Source of the DNA: Salinimicrobium sediminilitoris
GTDB lineage: Bacteria > Bacteroidota > Bacteroidia > Flavobacteriales > Flavobacteriaceae
Direction of reading: 5' to 3'
Length of the DNA stretch: 64,000 nt
Assembly: GCF_020866905.1 (NCBI RefSeq)
Contig: NZ_JAIVCC010000013.1
Span: 310,001 to 374,000 of the forward strand
Within the stretch, counting starts at the first letter, position 1; each line of letters opens with the position of its first letter. This document shows positions 17,535-24,399 of the stretch, piece after piece. The notes under the pieces are model-generated. The model ran no database searches, had not been told where the DNA came from, and saw nothing but the letters and a program-made list of their open reading frames with translations. A program made the translations under genes and the position numbers.

Positions 17535-19304
17535 ATGTTTGAAATTTCAGAATTAAAGGCTAAAAAGCTGCCTGAACTTCAGGAAATAGCCAAAACGCTA
17601 CGGGTTCCAAAGTACCGCACGCAAAAGAAGCTTGACCTGGTATACCAAATTCTCGACTACCAGGCGGCAAATCCGAAAAAAGTTCAGGAGGCACTGACAG
17701 ACGAAGAAGAAAAACCTCAGCCTCAGGAAGATCAAAACTCCGGAAGGAATCAGCGAAAAACCCGCCCCAGAAAAGAGAAACCCACCACTCCAAAAAGCTC
17801 CGGAGACCAGCGAAAGACTTCTGATAAAAAATCAGAAACTTCCGGAGGAAAATCTGAAGGGAAATCTGAAGGGAAAAAAGAGCAGCCTCAGGAAACAAAA
17901 GCTTCTTCCGACAACAGGAGTGAGCAAAAAGGAAAAAAAGAAGATTCTCCAAGACAACAATCTTCTAAGGATTCTTCTTCCCGAAATCAACAAAAAGACA
18001 ACCGCAAAGATTCCCGTCAAAAGGAACCACGAGATAACCGGAACCAGGGAAATCGTGATAACAGTCGGGACAACAATCGTGACAGCGGGAACCGGGACAA
18101 TAATGGCAACAGGGAAAATCGCGACAGCGGGAACAGAGATTCCGGGAACCGCGATAACCGAAACCGCTATAAAGAACCCGATTACGAATTTGACGCGATC
18201 ATAGAAAGCGAAGGAGTACTTGATATCATGCAGGACGGCTACGGCTTCCTTAGATCATCAGATTACATGTATCTTTCTTCTCCAGATGATATATACGTTT
18301 CCCAGTCACAGATAAGATTATTCGGTTTAAAAACCGGAGATACAGTTCTTGGCCAGGTAAGACCCCCAAAAGAGGGAGAAAAGTATTTTCCGCTTATCAA
18401 GATCAATAAAATTAATGGTCTTGCTCCACAGGTAGTACGAGACAGGGTGTCATTTGAACACCTTACGCCACTATTCCCACAGGAAAAATTCAATATTGCT
18501 GAAAGACAGAGCACAGTTTCGACAAGGGTAATAGATATGTTCTCTCCTATTGGAAAAGGACAAAGAGGAATGATAGTTTCTCAACCAAAAACTGGTAAGA
18601 CAATGCTACTTAAGGATATCGCCAATGCGATAGCAGCAAACCATCCTGAAGTATACCAGATCATCCTTCTAATTGACGAACGCCCTGAAGAGGTGACCGA
18701 CATGCAACGTAATGTAAGAGGAGAAGTAATCGCTTCAACTTTTGACAAAGAAGCTCATGAACATGTACGTGTTGCAAACATAGTGCTTGAAAAAGCCAAA
18801 CGTATGGTAGAGTGTGGACATGACGTAGTGATCCTTCTGGATTCCATTACGCGTTTAGCCAGAGCTTACAACACGGTACAACCTGCCAGCGGAAAAGTAC
18901 TTTCCGGTGGGGTGGATGCCAATGCACTACACAAACCAAAAAGATTCTTTGGTGCTGCCCGTAATATTGAAGGAGGTGGATCTCTTTCTATAATCGCTAC
19001 AGCTCTTACCGAAACCGGCTCAAAAATGGATGAGGTAATCTTTGAGGAATTTAAAGGTACAGGTAACATGGAACTTCAGTTGGATAGAAAAATTGCCAAC
19101 AGAAGGATCTTCCCTGCCATTGACCTTACTTCTTCCAGCACTCGTAGAGATGATATCCTTCTTGACGAAACTACACTACAAAGAATGTGGGTGATGCGCA
19201 AGTATCTTGCAGACATGAATCCTGTTGAAGCGATGGAATTCATCAATGACAGAATTAAACAAACTAAGAACAATGAGGAATTCCTGATCTCTATGAACGG
19301 ATAA
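17535..19304 (+). CDS. rho: Transcription termination factor Rho with long disordered insert
   Basis: Hexameric RNA-dependent ATPase that terminates transcription. Order of parts: Rho_N helical domain (1-45); a charged, low-complexity insert (about 52-212) rich in Arg, Asn, Asp, Ser, Gln and Lys; the cold-shock-like RNA-binding domain (about 215-290, with [14 protein letters not shown]); and the ATPase with P-loop [10 protein letters not shown], Walker [17 protein letters not shown] and the [17 protein letters not shown]-loop. At 589 residues it is about 170 longer than E. coli Rho, all in the insert. The end of the insert (about 167-211) is a tandem GNRDN/GNRDS repeat. Inserts of this kind are known in Bacteroidota Rho and can promote phase separation in Bacteroides; whether this one does is inference. 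Confidence 0.96.
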   Translation: MFEISELKAKKLPELQEIAKTLRVPKYRTQKKLDLVYQILDYQAANPKKVQEALTDEEEKPQPQEDQNSGRNQRKTRPRKEKPTTPKSSGDQRKTSDKKSETSGGKSEGKSEGKKEQPQETKASSDNRSEQKGKKEDSPRQQSSKDSSSRNQQKDNRKDSRQKEPRDNRNQGNRDNSRDNNRDSGNRDNNGNRENRDSGNRDSGNRDNRNRYKEPDYEFDAIIESEGVLDIMQDGYGFLRSSDYMYLSSPDDIYVSQSQIRLFGLKTGDTVLGQVRPPKEGEKYFPLIKINKINGLAPQVVRDRVSFEHLTPLFPQEKFNIAERQSTVSTRVIDMFSPIGKGQRGMIVSQPKTGKTMLLKDIANAIAANHPEVYQIILLIDERPEEVTDMQRNVRGEVIASTFDKEAHEHVRVANIVLEKAKRMVECGHDVVILLDSITRLARAYNTVQPASGKVLSGGVDANALHKPKRFFGAARNIEGGGSLSIIATALTETGSKMDEVIFEEFKGTGNMELQLDRKIANRRIFPAIDLTSSSTRRDDILLDETTLQRMWVMRKYLADMNPVEAMEFINDRIKQTKNNEEFLISMNG

Positions 19305-19328
19305 GGAACATACCTTCCAAAAATGATA

Positions 19329-19363
19329 AAATCCGGACATCTTTGATGCTCCGGATTTTTTTT
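19329..19363 (+). terminator. Terminator of rho
   Basis: AAATCCGGA and TCCGGATTT pair around a 12-nt loop and are followed by an uninterrupted run of T, 25 bp after the rho stop. Confidence 0.85.
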
Positions 19364-19400
19364 GTCTTACGGTTTAAGAGAAAAATTGTGGAAACGAGCA

Positions 19401-19662
19401 CCACCCCGTCCGCTTTCTCCTCAACGAGGAGGGGAGCTAAAAGGCGGTTCTAAAGAAGAATCGAATAGAACGAGCACCTCCCCCATTCGCCAGTGGCGGA
19501 CATTCCTCCTCAAGTAGGAGGGGCGCATTTAGTAATTGCAGAACACACGTCCGGAGACAGATATGTCCGTCAGCGGACGACGACCTCCAAGAGGTCGTAA
19601 AACAGACCAAAGGCTCCCCTTCTTATTTTAAGGCGGGATGTCCGCGGTAGCGGACGGGGTGG
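19401..19662. repeat. 262-bp repeat with perfect 13-bp inverted ends
   Basis: The left end CCACCCCGTCCGC (19401-19413) is the exact reverse complement of GCGGACGGGGTGG (19650-19662). Inside are further short palindromes built from CTCCTC/GAGGAG and GTCCG/CGGAC, and no open frame of note. It fits a non-autonomous palindromic repeat. It ends 15 bp before the left edge of the insertion sequence. Confidence 0.6.
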
Positions 19663-19669
19663 TTAAAAT

Positions 19670-19677
19670 CACAAAAC
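19670..19677. repeat. Target-site duplication, left copy
   Basis: CACAAAAC here is repeated exactly at 21096-21103, just outside the other end of the insertion sequence. Eight bp is the duplication length known for the ISL3 family. Confidence 0.85.
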
Positions 19678-19700
19678 GGATCATTCCTAAATGTTGTGGA
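19678..19700 (+). repeat. IS left terminal inverted repeat
   Basis: Starts GGATCATTCC and ends GTTGTGGA; 17 of 23 positions match the reverse complement of 21073-21095. Confidence 0.85.
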
Positions 19701-19742
19701 GGAATTGAAGTAAATCTGGATATTTGCAGAAAAATACTGTAG

Positions 19743-20099
19743 GTGGATAATAATTACCTGGATCTGATTAAGCTTGTACTGCCACAATTCCTTGTGGAGA
19801 ATTTTGATTTAGTAAAGAGTAGAAAAGAAAAAGAAATACTTCATTTTTATTTTGAAGAGCGTAATGTCCCTCCCCAGGAACATTCCTCCAGAATCTTAAT
19901 GTCTAAAGGTTTCCACAAAGAAATCACTATTCAAGACTTTCCGCTCCGGGGAAACACGGTTTATCTTCATGTAAAGCGCCGTCGATGGCTGGATAAAGAT
20001 ACCGGCCAGATAGTGCAGAGAGATTGGAATCTAGTAGCACAGGGAACACGTATGACCAACGAGTTCGCTGCTTTTTTAAAAGAAATTAGTCGATACTAA
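19743..20099 (+). CDS. IS transposase, N-terminal reading frame
   Basis: A 118-residue protein that forms the N-terminal, DNA-binding part of the split transposase. The C-terminal half contains VYLHVKRRRWLDKDTG and RDWNLVAQGTRM, basic segments expected to contact the terminal repeats. The frame starts at GTG (19743) and ends at a TAA (20097-20099). The catalytic frame runs on in the +1 phase, open from 20080, so the two overlap by 20 bp. The catalytic acidic residues are all in the second frame, so this piece cannot act alone as a transposase. Confidence 0.82.
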   Translation: MDNNYLDLIKLVLPQFLVENFDLVKSRKEKEILHFYFEERNVPPQEHSSRILMSKGFHKEITIQDFPLRGNTVYLHVKRRRWLDKDTGQIVQRDWNLVAQGTRMTNEFAAFLKEISRY

Positions 20100-21072
20100 A
20101 GCCTCAGACTGTCATACCATTGGTAGTTTCTACAGTGTCAATGGAAAGAAGTTACAGCGGCAATACAAAGATTATCTAAGCGACTTCAAACAGTGGAAAG
20201 AAAAGAAGCATGCCAGAAAATGGCTGATCTTTCCAGAGAATATGGGACCTTATCTCTCCATCGATGAGACTGCTTTGTCCAAAGGAGAACTCTACACGAT
20301 CATCACCAATAAAAAAGCTAAAGGTAAAAAAGGAGCATTGGTCGCTATTATAGCGGGTACTCGAGCAGAATCCATCATTGAGCAATTACTGAAGATCCCC
20401 TCCTCTCAACGTAATAAGGTAAAGGAGATCACCTTAGATATGGCTCATTCAATGAAGCTCATTGCACAAAAGTGTTTTCCTAAAGCAATCCAAGTCACAG
20501 ATCGATTCCACGTTCAGAAGCTGGCTATTGAAGCCTTACAGAACCTCCGAATCAAACATAGATGGGAAGCCATTGATTATGAAAACGAGCAAATACAGAA
20601 GGGAAAAACGAAAGGTCAAAGTTATATACCAAAGAATCTTAGCAATGGAGACACAAGGAAACAATTGTTGGCCAGGAGTAGATATCTGCTATACAAAACC
20701 CCATCGAAATGGACAGAAAGTCAATCTGAAAGAGCTAAGATCTTATTCGATCAATATCCAGACATTGCTAAAGCTTATGAACTGGTCAACAACCTTAGAA
20801 ATCTATTTAACCAAACATCAACTATTGAAGCAGGGTATACAAGATTAGCTCATTGGTACAAAGAGGTAGAGGAATCAGGGTTTAAATCCTTTAATACCGT
20901 CGCCAACACAATAAGTCTCAACTACAGATCAATTTTAAACTACTTTAAAAATAGAAGTACAAATGCTTCCGCAGAATCTTTCAATGCAAAAATTAAAGCC
21001 TTTAGAAGTCAATTCAGAGGTGTAAAAAATGTAGAATTTTTCCTTTATAGATTAACTACAATATTTAGCTAG
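20080..21072 (+). CDS. IS transposase, catalytic reading frame (DDE, ISL3-like)
   Basis: The frame is open from 20080 to the TAG at 21070-21072. The first ATG is only at 20242, yet the codons before it read as sensible protein (FYSVNGKKLQRQYKDYL, KHARKWLIFPEN) with no ATG, GTG or TTG. So expression probably needs +1 frameshifting from the upstream frame or initiation at a rare codon. Candidate DDE residues are in LSIDETALSKGE, ITLDMAHSMK, VTDRFHVQKL and NASAESFNAKIKAF. The TLDM...DRFHV spacing and the late AESFN are hallmarks of ISL3-type transposases. The stop abuts the right terminal repeat directly. Confidence 0.85.
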   Translation, partial: KKLVDTKASDCHTIGSFYSVNGKKLQRQYKDYLSDFKQWKEKKHARKWLIFPENMGPYLSIDETALSKGELYTIITNKKAKGKKGALVAIIAGTRAESIIEQLLKIPSSQRNKVKEITLDMAHSMKLIAQKCFPKAIQVTDRFHVQKLAIEALQNLRIKHRWEAIDYENEQIQKGKTKGQSYIPKNLSNGDTRKQLLARSRYLLYKTPSKWTESQSERAKILFDQYPDIAKAYELVNNLRNLFNQTSTIEAGYTRLAHWYKEVEESGFKSFNTVANTISLNYRSILNYFKNRSTNASAESFNAKIKAFRSQFRGVKNVEFFLYRLTTIFS

Positions 21073-21095
21073 TCCACAACTTTTGTTCTTGATCC
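21073..21095 (-). repeat. IS right terminal inverted repeat
   Basis: Read on the minus strand it starts GGATCAAGAAC and ends GTTGTGGA. It begins on the base after the transposase stop codon and is followed by the duplicated CACAAAAC at 21096-21103. Confidence 0.85.
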
Positions 21096-21099
21096 CACA

Positions 21100-21128
21100 A
21101 AACCCCGCAGCTTTCACTGCGAGGTACT
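21100..21128 (-). terminator. Second hairpin downstream of rpsT, beside the IS
   Basis: On the minus strand CCTCGCAG / CTGCGGGG (one mismatch) form a stem followed by TTTTGT. The T-tail is the sequence duplicated by the IS insertion. It probably acted as a terminator for the tRNA-rpsT unit before the insertion and may still do so. Confidence 0.5.
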
Positions 21129-21144
21129 TCTTAATATTTAGAAC

Positions 21145-21180
21145 GAAAAAATGCCTCTCGTTTTTAAACGAAAGGCATTC
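21145..21180 (-). terminator. Terminator of rpsT
   Basis: On the minus strand GAATGCCTTTCG pairs with CGAGAGGCATT (one mismatch) and is followed by six T, 25 bp after the rpsT stop. Confidence 0.8.
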
Positions 21181-21204
21181 TCTATAAATTGAACACTATC
21201 TTAA

Positions 21205-21453
21205 TTAAAGCGCAGCAACGTGCTTAGCCAACTTTGACTTAAGGTTAGCGGCTTTATTATCATGAATGATATTCTTCTTCGCTAATTTGTCAATCATAGA
21301 AGCTACAGTAGGATATAAAGTCTCTGCCTCTTCTTTCTCTGCATCACGCAACTTCTTGATGGCATTCCTTGTAGTTTTATGCTGGTAGCGGTTTCTAAGA
21401 CGCTTTGTCTCGTTGCTACGTATTCTCTTTAACGATGACTTATGATTTGCCAT
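21205..21453 (-). CDS. rpsT: 30S ribosomal protein S20
   Basis: An 82-residue, Lys/Arg-rich helical protein that binds 16S rRNA. The N-terminus [21 protein letters not shown] and the conserved [20 protein letters not shown] region identify S20. The ATG lies only 30 bp downstream of a tRNA-Glu gene on the same strand. That leaves little room for a promoter of its own, so it is probably transcribed with the tRNAs. Confidence 0.96.
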   Translation of the reverse strand: MANHKSSLKRIRSNETKRLRNRYQHKTTRNAIKKLRDAEKEEAETLYPTVASMIDKLAKKNIIHDNKAANLKSKLAKHVAAL

Positions 21454-21483
21454 TACACTGTTATTAAATTAATTCTTTCTCAG

Positions 21484-21555
21484 TAGTCCGTAGGGGAATC
21501 GAACCCCTGTTACCAGGATGAAAACCTGGCGTCCTAACCCCTAGACGAACGGACC
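21484..21555 (-). tRNA. tRNA-Glu (anticodon TTC), promoter-distal copy
   Basis: The minus strand folds as a cloverleaf: acceptor GGTCCGT/ACGGACT, D-arm with TAGGGGTTAGGAC, anticodon stem CCAGG-TTTTCAT-CCTGG with anticodon TTC, and T-arm AGGGG-TTCGATT-CCCCT. The discriminator base is A and CCA is not encoded. The sequence is identical to the copy at 21601-21672. Confidence 0.97.
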
Positions 21556-21600
21556 ATTATTATTATTTCAAAGCTGGTTTACACGACTTGTAAACCTTTG

Positions 21601-21672
21601 TAGTCCGTAGGGGAATCGAACCCCTGTTACCAGGATGAAAACCTGGCGTCCTAACCCCTAGACGAACGGACC
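21601..21672 (-). tRNA. tRNA-Glu (anticodon TTC), promoter-proximal copy
   Basis: Identical in sequence to the copy at 21484-21555, with the same cloverleaf and TTC anticodon and no encoded CCA. A strong promoter lies 21-51 bp upstream. Between the two copies a perfect hairpin GGTTTACA / TGTAAACC (21576-21596) is present. Confidence 0.97.
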
Positions 21673-21693
21673 ATTTATTTTCAAATGCGGATG

Positions 21694-21724
21694 CAAAAAT
21701 ACAACTATTTTTCAATGCCGCAAA
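21694..21724 (-). promoter_or_regulatory. Promoter of the tRNA-Glu/tRNA-Glu/rpsT unit
   Basis: On the minus strand TTTG (21721-21724), 19 nt and TATTTTTG (21694-21701) give a complete Bacteroidota consensus promoter. The first base of the proximal tRNA is about 21 nt downstream of the -7 box. Confidence 0.8.
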
Positions 21725-21747
21725 TGTTCAGGAAAATTTTTTGAAAA

Positions 21748-23226
21748 TTAATAAGCTTTCGCAAAAAGAACTCTCCCTACAGACGGTTTTCCTGTGTACA
21801 CGCAGGTCCCCTCTTCCTTCTCTCCATTAAACGGAATAAGGCGAATAGTGGCTTTGGTCAATTCTTTTATCCTGTTTTCAGTCTCGGCAGTGCCATCCCA
21901 ATGCGCAGAAATGAATCCGCCTTTTTCTTTAAGCACCTTTTTAAATTCCTCAAAGTTTTCTACCGGTGTGATATGCTCATTTCTAAAGGTTCTGGCTCTT
22001 TGATGCAGATTCTCCTGAATTTCAATCATCAAACCTTTCACTTTGCTCACCACATCCTCCTGAGCGATGAATTCTTTTTTCAAGGTATCTCTTCTTGCCA
22101 GTTCCACAGAACCTTTCTCGAGATCTTTGGGACCTATAGCTATCCTTACCGGCACTCCCTGTAATTCGTACTGGGCAAATTTCCATCCGGGTTTTTGAGT
22201 ATCGCGATCGTCATATTTTACCGATATGCCTTGTGCCCTAAGATCGGAAGCAAATTTATTCGCCACTTCAGAGATCTGATCTAACTGCTCTTCTCCCTTA
22301 TAGATTGGCACTATCACTACCTGCACAGGCGCAAGATTTGGAGGCAAAACCAGTCCGTTGTCATCACTGTGCGTCATAATAAGAGCTCCCATTAACCTGG
22401 TAGAAACACCCCAGGAAGTAGCCCATACATGTTCAAGATTACCTTCTTTACTTGCAAATTTAACATCGAAAGCCTTTGCGAAATTTTGACCTAAAAAGTG
22501 GGAAGTTCCAGCCTGCAGGGCTTTACCGTCCTGCATCATGGCTTCAATACAATAGGTATCTACAGCACCTGCAAATCTTTCACTTTCGGTCTTTCTTCCT
22601 TTAATTACCGGCATTGCCATAAAATTTTCAGCAAATTCAGCATAGATATTATTCATTTGTTCAGTTTCGGCTATTGCCTCAGCTTTTGTAGCATGGGCAG
22701 TATGCCCTTCCTGCCAAAGAAATTCGGCAGTACGTAGAAAGAGGCGCGTACGCATCTCCCAACGCACCACATTTGCCCACTGATTGATTAGGATAGGCAA
22801 ATCCCGGTAAGACTGGACCCAACCTTTATACGTGTTCCAGATGATTGCTTCAGAAGTTGGCCGAACAACGAGCTCCTCCTCCAGTTTAGCTTCAGGATCT
22901 ACTATTAACTTACCAGCATTGTCCGGATCGGTCTTTAACCTGTAGTGAGTAACAATAGCACACTCTTTTGCAAAACCTTCGGCATTCTTTTCTTCAGCCT
23001 CAAAAAGACTTTTGGGAACAAATAGGGGAAAATAAGCATTTTGATGACCGGTCTCTTTAAACATTTTATCAAGCTGCGCCTGCATTTTTTCCCAAATAGC
23101 ATAACCGTACGGTTTGATCACCATACAGCCTCTAACGGCCGAATTTTCAGCCAAATCGGCTTTTACTACCAGTTCGTTATACCATTTCGAATAATCTTCT
23201 TTTCTTGTAGTGAGGTTCTTTGCCAT
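21748..23226 (-). CDS. proS: Prolyl-tRNA synthetase, short (archaeal/eukaryal-like) form
   Basis: A 492-residue class II synthetase that charges tRNA-Pro. The catalytic domain shows motif 2 around [17 protein letters not shown] and motif 3-like [13 protein letters not shown], followed by an anticodon-binding domain ([10 protein letters not shown]). It lacks the INS editing domain of the long bacterial form and ends [10 protein letters not shown]. This is the archaeal/eukaryal-like type common in Bacteroidota. With no INS domain, clearing of Ala-tRNA-Pro must depend on a separate editing factor, not seen in this window. It is divergent from the lipoprotein gene, with a dyad (23271-23289) between them. 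Confidence 0.95.
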   Translation of the reverse strand: MAKNLTTRKEDYSKWYNELVVKADLAENSAVRGCMVIKPYGYAIWEKMQAQLDKMFKETGHQNAYFPLFVPKSLFEAEEKNAEGFAKECAIVTHYRLKTDPDNAGKLIVDPEAKLEEELVVRPTSEAIIWNTYKGWVQSYRDLPILINQWANVVRWEMRTRLFLRTAEFLWQEGHTAHATKAEAIAETEQMNNIYAEFAENFMAMPVIKGRKTESERFAGAVDTYCIEAMMQDGKALQAGTSHFLGQNFAKAFDVKFASKEGNLEHVWATSWGVSTRLMGALIMTHSDDNGLVLPPNLAPVQVVIVPIYKGEEQLDQISEVANKFASDLRAQGISVKYDDRDTQKPGWKFAQYELQGVPVRIAIGPKDLEKGSVELARRDTLKKEFIAQEDVVSKVKGLMIEIQENLHQRARTFRNEHITPVENFEEFKKVLKEKGGFISAHWDGTAETENRIKELTKATIRLIPFNGEKEEGTCVYTGKPSVGRVLFAKAY

Positions 23227-23270
23227 CTCCAGTCTTTTGGCACAAATCTTGCACCTTGTTAATGAAATAA

Positions 23271-23289
23271 AGTTAGTGCAAAACTAACT
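23271..23289. promoter_or_regulatory. Dyad between proS and the lipoprotein gene
   Basis: AGTTAG and CTAACT form a perfect inverted repeat with a 7-nt spacer in the 97-bp divergent gap. A TATCTTTG -7 box for the plus-strand gene lies at 23295-23302, so a protein bound here could affect both promoters. It is a candidate only. Confidence 0.35.
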
Positions 23290-23323
23290 ATTTTTATCTT
23301 TGTTCAATAATAAATTCAACGCC

Positions 23324-24379
23324 ATGAAACGATACTACAAGCTTTTAAACGTGAGAAGCCTTCTTCCTGCATTGGGCTCTCTGTTTTTATTAGCTTCCTG
23401 TAGTTCTTACCAGTATGCCGGGTATGAAAATGATGGAATTTACAGTTCCTCACAAAGCGGCGAGGCTTATACTGCTAATGATTACGAGGAATCTTATGAA
23501 GACGCCCTTTATTATAAAAATCTCTTTGGAGAAAAAGCCGAGCAATTTGGAGCTGTTTCTCAAGACGGAGCCATTTTTACTGATGTCGAATCATATTCCT
23601 CGGGCCAGTATGATGAAAACATGTTTGGAGCAGAGGGCATGGAATATGAACCCGGTAGAGCTGCATGGGGAACAGATCCAGATGAGATTGCGGTAAACAT
23701 TTATAATAATTATCCTGCATATGGTTCATTCTATTATCCATACGGCTACCCCTATTACACCGGCTTCTACGATCCATTCTGGGGTCCAAGATACTACCCT
23801 TATGGATTTTATGATCCCTTTTATTTTGGATCACCATATACTTATAATTCCTGGAGATGGAACATTGGCTGGGGATTTGGATGGGGCGGTTACTACGGCT
23901 ACGGTCATAGATATTCCCCTTACCACCCATACGGAGGTTACTCTAATTACTACCCATATTACAATCGAAGCAACGTAGCCTATAATACTGGTCGCAGAGA
24001 CAGCTATTCTAACAGTTATCGCGACAGACAAGCTAATTCTGAAAGTAGAATTTCCAGAATACAGGGATATTCAAACACCAGAAATGTCAGAGCTGCAGGA
24101 ACAAGGGTTAATGATAATCGAACCTATCAAACCCGCTCAACCAGGGTTAGGTCCTCTTCGACAAGAACAAATGATACCTACAGAAGTTCTTCTCAAAGAC
24201 GATCGTCACCTGCTGTAAGGAGCAATTCATCTTCAAACCCGAGACCGGAAGCAAGATCGAGTCGTTCTTCAAGGAGCAACAATAGTTCCTATAGATCCTC
24301 ATCATCGAATACGAGATCCTCGTCCTCAGGTACCGGTTCATCTTCCAGCAGGTCCAGCCGTGGAAGAGGTGGAAAATAG
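23324..24379 (+). CDS. Tyr-rich and Arg/Ser-rich secreted lipoprotein
   Basis: A 351-residue protein starting at ATG 23324. A type II signal peptide ends in FLLASCSS (lipobox Cys). Residues about 110-215 are extremely rich in Tyr, Pro, Gly, Phe and Trp (for example YPYGYPYYTGFYDPF). From about 215 to the end the protein is almost all Arg, Ser, Asn and Thr. No catalytic domain is visible. Proteins of this kind occur next to proS and the FadL-type gene in related genomes, to my recollection; the function is unknown. The composition suggests a surface-exposed, disordered or self-associating protein. Confidence 0.8.
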   Translation: MKRYYKLLNVRSLLPALGSLFLLASCSSYQYAGYENDGIYSSSQSGEAYTANDYEESYEDALYYKNLFGEKAEQFGAVSQDGAIFTDVESYSSGQYDENMFGAEGMEYEPGRAAWGTDPDEIAVNIYNNYPAYGSFYYPYGYPYYTGFYDPFWGPRYYPYGFYDPFYFGSPYTYNSWRWNIGWGFGWGGYYGYGHRYSPYHPYGGYSNYYPYYNRSNVAYNTGRRDSYSNSYRDRQANSESRISRIQGYSNTRNVRAAGTRVNDNRTYQTRSTRVRSSSTRTNDTYRSSSQRRSSPAVRSNSSSNPRPEARSSRSSRSNNSSYRSSSSNTRSSSSGTGSSSSRSSRGRGGK

Positions 24380-24399
24380 TCTAGACTAAAAATTTATAA

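Larger units (their letters stand above)
19678..21095 (+). mobile_element. Complete ISL3-like insertion sequence (1418 bp)
   Basis: The element carries two transposase reading frames between terminal inverted repeats at 19678-19700 and 21073-21095. The 23-bp ends share GGATCA outermost and GTTGTGGA innermost and match at 17 of 23 positions. It is bounded by an exact 8-bp duplication CACAAAAC on both sides. Both ends, both frames and the duplication are intact, so insertion is probably recent and the element may be active. It is inserted in the T-rich tail of a hairpin downstream of rpsT, between rho and rpsT, with no gene broken. I associate the proteins with the ISAon1-type group of Bacteroidota, which belongs to or near ISL3; that group name is from memory. 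Confidence 0.92.

Noticed and set aside
18034-18168. Repetitive DNA in rho as a possible CRISPR or satellite
   Set aside because: The repeat is in frame, codes GNRD-type residues and has no unique spacers; it is part of the Rho insert.
20070-20090. Classic -1 slippery heptamer (T TTT TTA) at the end of the first transposase frame
   Set aside because: The -1 frame meets TAG at 20087-20089 at once, and the catalytic frame is in the +1 phase, so a -1 shift cannot join the two parts.
21484-21672. Two identical 72-bp direct repeats as a mobile-element scar or assembly error
   Set aside because: Both fold as intact tRNA-Glu genes with distinct flanks; a tandem tRNA pair explains them fully.
23577-24341. 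Several open frames of 60-120 codons on both strands over the Tyr/Arg/Ser-rich lipoprotein gene
   Set aside because: They are shadows of a composition-biased gene; the chosen frame has a signal peptide, lipobox and operon context.
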